Source of the DNA: a bacterium
GTDB taxonomy: Bacteria; Patescibacteriota; Microgenomatia; UBA12405
Assembly (NCBI GenBank): GCA_029561175.1
Contig: JAKQJL010000034.1
Location: 1-37,145, forward strand
Length of the DNA stretch: 37,145 nt
Direction of reading: 5' to 3'
Shown here: one piece after another, positions 32,784-37,145 of the stretch
Position numbering within the stretch: the stretch's first letter is position 1
How the letters are laid out: the number at the start of each line of letters is the position of its first letter
Translations under genes and position numbers: made by a program
The notes under the pieces: model-generated
What the model saw: only the letters and a program-made list of their open reading frames with translations
The model's database searches: none
What the model was told of the DNA's origin: nothing

Positions 32784-33719
32784 ATGGAAAAAAAACCTTT
32801 GATAAGCTTGGTTATTAATGTTCGAAATGAAGCCGAAAACTTGGATCGTTGTTTAAAATCTGTAAAAGGATTCGCCAATGAAATCGTTATTGTCGATATG
32901 CATTCAACCGATAACAGCTTAGAAATCGCCAAAAAATACAACTCAAGAGTATTTTCTTATCGACCAATGAAATATGTCGAACCTGCCAGAAATTACGCTC
33001 TTTCAAAAGCTAAAGGTAAATGGATTCTTCTTCTCGATCCAGATGAAGTCTTAACTTCCACTTTAAAAAAAGAATTACTAACTATTATTAAAAGAGAAGA
33101 TGTCGATTTTGTTAAAGTTCCTCGAAAAAATCTAATTTTTGGTAAATGGATTCGACACAGTAAATGCTGGCCGGATTATTTAATTAGATTTTTTAAGAAA
33201 AACTCTGTCACCTGGAAAAATGAAATTCACAGTCAACCTGAATGTAAAGGCAACAGTTTAACTTTAATTGATGTTGAATCCATGGCAATCAAACACTACA
33301 ATTATCGATCTGTTAGCCAGTATTTAACTCGAGCTATCAGATATTCTTCTGTCCAAGCTGATGAATTGTTTGAATCTGGTTATCGTCCCAAAATTACCGA
33401 TTTTCTTCTAAAACCTATCCAAGAATTTAATTCTCGTTATTTTTATGCCGAAGGATACAAAGACGGCATGCATGGCTTAATATTTTGTTTACTTCAATCT
33501 TTTTCGATTTGTTTAATCTATATTCGTCTTTGGGAAAAAAATGGCTCTGAAGATAAAACTGTTTCAAAAGAATCTTTTGTTTCTGCCGTTCAAGAATCTC
33601 TTTTTGAATTCGGACATTGGTTCAGTCTTTATTTTAAAAATGAATATTCAAAAAACATTTTTAAAAACTTATTAATAAAAATTCGTCAAATATTAAATCG
33701 TCTTACTAAGAATTTCTAA
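32784..33719 (+). CDS. GT2 glycosyltransferase, WaaE/KdtX-like
   Basis: A 311-aa GT-A enzyme. Motifs: LVINVRNEAENLDRCL, IVIVDMHSTDNSLEIA, VEPARNYALSKAKGKWI and the metal-binding LLDPDEVL. The EPARNYAL segment and DPDE are typical of the WaaE-like group that adds a sugar to lipid-linked glycans. A hydrophobic stretch near 230-248 (LIFCLLQSFSICLIYI) suggests membrane association. Starts 12 bases after the previous gene and ends with a one-base overlap (TAATG) with the next. Confidence 0.87.
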   Translation: MEKKPLISLVINVRNEAENLDRCLKSVKGFANEIVIVDMHSTDNSLEIAKKYNSRVFSYRPMKYVEPARNYALSKAKGKWILLLDPDEVLTSTLKKELLTIIKREDVDFVKVPRKNLIFGKWIRHSKCWPDYLIRFFKKNSVTWKNEIHSQPECKGNSLTLIDVESMAIKHYNYRSVSQYLTRAIRYSSVQADELFESGYRPKITDFLLKPIQEFNSRYFYAEGYKDGMHGLIFCLLQSFSICLIYIRLWEKNGSEDKTVSKESFVSAVQESLFEFGHWFSLYFKNEYSKNIFKNLLIKIRQILNRLTKNF

Positions 33720-34642
33720 TGAAAAATAACGTTGGAATAATTATTCTAAATTGGAAACAGCCAAAACTTACCGTAGAAACAATCGACTCTGTTCTAAAAA
33801 TTAAAAATCGTTTTTTTGAATATCAAATATATTTAGTTGACAACGGTTCTCCAGATGACAGTTTAAAAATTTTCAATAAAAAATATTCAACTAATCCCAA
33901 AATTACTATCTTAGAATTTTCACACAATTTAGGATTTGCCGGTGGAAACTCCCAAGCCGCTAATCTTATTCAAGATAAACATGATCTTATTCTCTTCTTA
34001 AATAATGATGTAATTGTTAATCCAAATTTTTTAGATATTTTAGTTAATTATTTACTTGAAAATAAACAAATTTCAGCCGTTTCTCCTAAAATCTTTTTTG
34101 CTCCAGGTCATGAATATCATCAAGATCGCTATCAAAAAAAAGATCTCGGAAAAGTTATCTGGTCTGCTGGTGGCACCATCGATTGGAATAATATCTATGG
34201 TTCTAACTATGGTATCGATCAAGTAGATCATGGGCAATTTGATCGTGAAATTATCAATAGAGATTACATTAGCGGCTGTTGTCTTTTAATTAAATCCGAA
34301 GTAATAAAAAAAATTGGTTCTTTTGATCCTTTGTATTTTACTTATTACGAAGATGCTGATTTATGTCAACGTTTATTAAAAAATAATTTTTCTTTTTCAT
34401 ATTGTCCAAATTCTGTGATTTGGCATATAAACTCAGGTTCATCTTCACCAGGAAGTCCGTCTCATGACTATTTTTTAACCAGAAATCGACTTTTGTTCGG
34501 ATTTCGTTATGCCAACCTTAAAACAAAATTTGCTTTATTCCGTCACTCAATTCAAATACTATTATTTTCTCCATCTAGCTGGCAAAAAAAAGGTATCATT
34601 GATTATTATTTTGGTAACTTAAATCGAGGAAGTTGGAAATGA
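33719..34642 (+). CDS. GT2 glycosyltransferase, rhamnosyltransferase (WbbL)-like
   Basis: A 307-aa GT-A enzyme. IIILNWKQPKLTVETI, LVDNGSPDDSLKIF, HNLGFAGGNSQA, LFLNNDVIVNPNFL (metal motif NND) and SGCCLLIKSEVI with FTYYEDADLCQRL are diagnostic of the WbbL/GT2 rhamnosyltransferase-like group. The sugar is not certain from sequence. Overlaps the next gene by ATGA. Confidence 0.9.
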   Translation: MKNNVGIIILNWKQPKLTVETIDSVLKIKNRFFEYQIYLVDNGSPDDSLKIFNKKYSTNPKITILEFSHNLGFAGGNSQAANLIQDKHDLILFLNNDVIVNPNFLDILVNYLLENKQISAVSPKIFFAPGHEYHQDRYQKKDLGKVIWSAGGTIDWNNIYGSNYGIDQVDHGQFDREIINRDYISGCCLLIKSEVIKKIGSFDPLYFTYYEDADLCQRLLKNNFSFSYCPNSVIWHINSGSSSPGSPSHDYFLTRNRLLFGFRYANLKTKFALFRHSIQILLFSPSSWQKKGIIDYYFGNLNRGSWK

Positions 34643-35418
34643 AAACCACGTTATCAATTGTTATTGTTACTGGCAAAGAAGAAGACATGATTGGAGATTG
34701 TTTAAAAAGTGCTCTGTTCGCCGACGAAATTATTTTAGTTGCTAGCCCAGCCTGTAATCAGCAAACCATTTCAATAGCCAAATCTATTGTTCCCAAAATA
34801 AAAATTATCAAAGCTGATCCAAAAGTATCAGTAGATTTTTCTTACTGGCACAATTTAGGTGCCAAAAATGTAACTTCTTCTTGGCAACTTCATCTTGATT
34901 GTGATGAAAGAATTTCTCCAGATCTTCAAACCGAGATTATTAATAATATTAATGACCAACAATCAACCATCACCAACTACGATCTTCCTCGAGCCAATCA
35001 TTATCTAGGTCATAGAGTTCATTATGGAGGTTCTTATCCAGATTATGTAAAACGTCTATTTAAAACCTCTTCTTTTCACCAATATCAGGGAGTGGTTCAT
35101 GAACAACCTCAAATTGACGGCCAATCATCAGTAACTAAATCCGATTTACTTCATTACACTCATCGTGACTTGTCCTCTATGCTACAAAAAAGTAACACTT
35201 GGACATCTACTGAAGCTCAGTTATTGTTTGATAGCCACCACCCACCTGTTTATTTTTGGCGTTTTCCCCGAATGATGTTAACCAAATTTTTTGAAAGATT
35301 TATTCGTCAACAAATGTGGCGTGATGGCCTAGTTGGCTGGGTTTCGGTATTATTTGAGACATTTGATACTTATATGATTTATGCCAAACTTTATGAGTTA
35401 CAACAAAACAAAATATGA
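34639..35418 (+). CDS. GT2 glycosyltransferase
   Basis: A 259-aa GT-A enzyme. Motifs: LSIVIVTGKEEDMIGDCL, ADEIILVASPA (the usual D-x-S/T-D-x-T is changed), SYWHNLGAKNVTSSWQL and the metal-binding LDCDERISPDL. The C-terminal half (HRVHYGGSYPDYVKRLF, VHEQPQ) is like WaaE-type enzymes. A TTG at 34633 adds two residues, but ATG 34639 overlaps the previous stop as ATGA and is preferred. Confidence 0.87.
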   Translation: MKTTLSIVIVTGKEEDMIGDCLKSALFADEIILVASPACNQQTISIAKSIVPKIKIIKADPKVSVDFSYWHNLGAKNVTSSWQLHLDCDERISPDLQTEIINNINDQQSTITNYDLPRANHYLGHRVHYGGSYPDYVKRLFKTSSFHQYQGVVHEQPQIDGQSSVTKSDLLHYTHRDLSSMLQKSNTWTSTEAQLLFDSHHPPVYFWRFPRMMLTKFFERFIRQQMWRDGLVGWVSVLFETFDTYMIYAKLYELQQNKI

Positions 35419-36575
35419 AAATAGGTATTTATGATCCTTATTTCGATACCCAAGGAGGAGGCGAGAGATATATCTTATCAATTGCCGAATACTATCTTAA
35501 TCATGGCGATCAAGTAGATTTATTTTGGTCTGGAGATCAAGGTCTTGTTTCTAAAGCAATTACCAGATTTTCTCTCAATCTTGAAAAATTAAACATTGTT
35601 CCAGATATTTTCAATCTATCACCTAATAAAACTGATCTAATCGATAACCTAGATAATCTAAAAATTTATAGTCATAAAAATAATCAACATCTAATATCTA
35701 AAATATCGCACTTAGTAAATATTTATCATCAAACCAAAAAATACGACTATTTTTTCTTTTTAAGTGATGGTAGCTTACCTTTTCTCTTTGCTAAAAAGAA
35801 CATTATTCATCTTCAAGTACCGTTTAATTTTACGCACTCGTTACCTTCTGTAATTATAAACTTCTTAAAAAAGAAAAATTATTCATCTTTTATTGTCAAC
35901 TCACAATTTACCAAAAGATTTGTCGATAATTGTTATTCGATCAACTCTACTGTTATCTATCCACCAGTTGATATTTCAAAGTTTGTCAGTGACTCTAATA
36001 AAAAAAATATCATTTTATCTGTTGGTCGTTTTGATAACTTACTCAACGCTAAAAAACAAGATATTTTAATTGAAGCCTATAAAAAATTAATCAATCAATC
36101 TTTAGCTAATAATTGGAAATTAGTCTTAGCCGGAGGTAGTCATGATCAAGAAAACCAAAATCAATATTTAAACCACCTTAAACATTTAGCGAAAGATTTA
36201 CCTGTTGAATTCGTTGTTAACCCTGATTTTAAAACCTTATCAAATTTATATAGTAGTTCAAAAATTTATTGGCATGCAGCTGGTTATAATGTCGACGAAA
36301 ACATTACTCCTCAATATACCGAACATTTTGGAATTACTGTCGTCGAAGCTATGGCTTCTGGGCTTGTTCCTTTAGTTGTCTCTAAAGGGGGATTAGTTGA
36401 AATCGTTAAAGACTCATCTAATGGTTATCTTTGGAATAGTGTCGATGAATTAGTTGCTAAAACTAATTTACTATTAGGAAATCAAAACTTACTTAATCAA
36501 CTGTCTTCACAATCAATGGTTGATGCCCAAAAATACACTAAAGAAATATTTTTTACAAAACTGTCTAATTTATAA
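35415..36575 (+). CDS. GT4 glycosyltransferase, ALG2/ALG11-like
   Basis: A 386-aa GT-B enzyme that adds a sugar from a nucleotide donor on the cytoplasmic face. The N-terminal domain begins KIGIYDPYFDTQGGGERYI, like ALG11/ALG2-type mannosyltransferases. The C-terminal nucleotide-binding domain has ILSVGRFDNLLNAKKQ, LVLAGGSHD and EHFGITVVEAMASGLVPLV, the E-x7-E motif of GT4. Overlaps the previous gene by ATGA and the next by one base (TAATG). Confidence 0.92.
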   Translation: MKIGIYDPYFDTQGGGERYILSIAEYYLNHGDQVDLFWSGDQGLVSKAITRFSLNLEKLNIVPDIFNLSPNKTDLIDNLDNLKIYSHKNNQHLISKISHLVNIYHQTKKYDYFFFLSDGSLPFLFAKKNIIHLQVPFNFTHSLPSVIINFLKKKNYSSFIVNSQFTKRFVDNCYSINSTVIYPPVDISKFVSDSNKKNIILSVGRFDNLLNAKKQDILIEAYKKLINQSLANNWKLVLAGGSHDQENQNQYLNHLKHLAKDLPVEFVVNPDFKTLSNLYSSSKIYWHAAGYNVDENITPQYTEHFGITVVEAMASGLVPLVVSKGGLVEIVKDSSNGYLWNSVDELVAKTNLLLGNQNLLNQLSSQSMVDAQKYTKEIFFTKLSNL

Positions 36576-37145
36576 TGATTAATACTAAAAATATCTCAGT
36601 TATTGTTACCAATTGGAACGGATTAAGTCTTTTAAAAAAATATCTTGAAACTGTAATTATTAATAGTCCTGAAGCCCAAGAAATAATTGTTGCAGATGAT
36701 GCTTCCACCGATAACAGTCTTGATTTTTTGAAATCTTTATCAAAAAAATATCCTAAACTAAAAATTATTAGTAACTCAACTAATTTAGGATTTGGTGAAA
36801 ATTCTAATAATGCTGTTAAGATAGCCAAAGGAGATTTGATTGTTATGCTAAATTCTGATATCAAACCTCATCCAAATTATATAAAAAATACTTTATATCA
36901 TTTTAAAAATGAAAATGTGTATGGGGTTAGTTTTTCTGAGCTTGGCCACGAAAACTATGGTCAAATATATTGGAAAAACGGCTATTTACAACATCGTCCT
37001 GGTTACTCTCTAAAACCCCATTCCACTGATTGGTTATCAGGAGGTAGCGCCATTATTCGAAAAGATATTTTTTTAAAACTAAACGGTTTTGACCCAATTT
37101 ATGCTCCTTTTTATTTTGAAGATTTAGACCTTGGAATCAGAGCCA
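36575..37145 (+). CDS. GT2 glycosyltransferase, partial at the right edge
   Basis: An open frame from ATG 36575 to the end of the window (190 codons, no stop). It begins MINTKNISVIVTNWNGLSLL, then IIVADDASTDNSLDF, STNLGFGENSNNAV, LIVMLNSDIKPHPNY, WLSGGSAIIRKDI and FYFEDLDLGIRA. These are the motifs of the WbbL/GT2 rhamnosyltransferase-like group, as in the gene at 33719-34642. The start codon overlaps the previous stop by one base. The C-terminus lies outside the window. Confidence 0.88.
   Translation, partial: MINTKNISVIVTNWNGLSLLKKYLETVIINSPEAQEIIVADDASTDNSLDFLKSLSKKYPKLKIISNSTNLGFGENSNNAVKIAKGDLIVMLNSDIKPHPNYIKNTLYHFKNENVYGVSFSELGHENYGQIYWKNGYLQHRPGYSLKPHSTDWLSGGSAIIRKDIFLKLNGFDPIYAPFYFEDLDLGIRA

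Noticed and set aside
36565-36864. Minus-strand ORF at the right edge
   Set aside because: It is antisense to a clear GT2 glycosyltransferase with conserved motifs on the plus strand.
1-37145. Recoded UGA (as in Gracilibacteria/Absconditabacteria), tRNA or rRNA genes, CRISPR array, mobile elements
   Set aside because: TGA is used as a stop (for example greA, ftsE and the HD-serS neighbourhood reads normally), RF2 is present, and no cloverleaf, direct-repeat array, transposase or integrase was seen. A tRNA scan was not possible.

Overview
The window is AT-rich (roughly one third G+C by eye), very compact, and reads as chromosomal DNA of a bacterium of the Candidate Phyla Radiation (CPR), most like the Microgenomates/OP11 side. 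This placement rests on minimal versions of core genes, the near absence of Shine-Dalgarno sequences, the small conserved membrane proteins, and the surface-glycan and sortase content; no rRNA or marker tree is available here. TGA acts as a stop and a normal release factor 2 is present, so there is no sign of a recoded genetic code. I see no tRNA, rRNA, CRISPR array, insertion sequence or phage gene. The longest stretch without an annotated protein-length gene is about 190 bases (3797-3988).

Layout. 1-3796: an unknown small protein, a UvrC without its C-terminal HhH domain, a short Rel-type (p)ppGpp enzyme and a membrane-anchored sortase. 3797-6480: a consensus promoter, a leader with a possible 22-codon ORF and a hairpin/U-tract, then greA-lysS-HD hydrolase. 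6540-11796: serS, secA, a DHH/DHHA1 phosphoesterase (NrnA-like) and a small membrane protein, convergent with typA. 13591-21445: a long plus-strand run of envelope and translation genes: C39-like peptidase, lipoprotein cyclophilin, CPHC thiol oxidoreductase, small membrane protein, prfB, LCP-family transferase, methyltransferase, a secreted OB-like protein, ftsE, ftsX and a coiled-coil M23 peptidase. 21442-22104: a minus-strand secreted protein with an IPDTG sorting signal. 22124 to the right edge: an uninterrupted surface-glycan locus with GT2 enzymes, five GT-C-like membrane glycosyltransferases, a Wzx-type flippase and a GT4 enzyme, the last gene running off the end.

How the genes work together. 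The FtsEX transporter probably controls the M23 hydrolase encoded right behind it. The LCP protein may attach glycans to the wall or surface. The sortase at 3107-3796 is a natural partner for the IPDTG protein at 21442-22053. In the glycan locus, soluble polyprenyl-phosphate-sugar synthases (DPM1/ALG5-like) sit beside GT-C enzymes that would use their products outside the membrane.

Most notable observations. (1) The LytM/M23 domain behind FtsEX is circularly permuted: the HxH half comes before the HxGxD half, yet all five expected active-site residues are present. (2) At most transcription-unit starts a -10 hexamer lies only 6-9 bases before the start codon, which predicts leaderless mRNAs. 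(3) greA is preceded by a strong promoter, a tiny ORF and a terminator-like structure arranged like an attenuator. All functional links are inferences from sequence reading; no searches were run.
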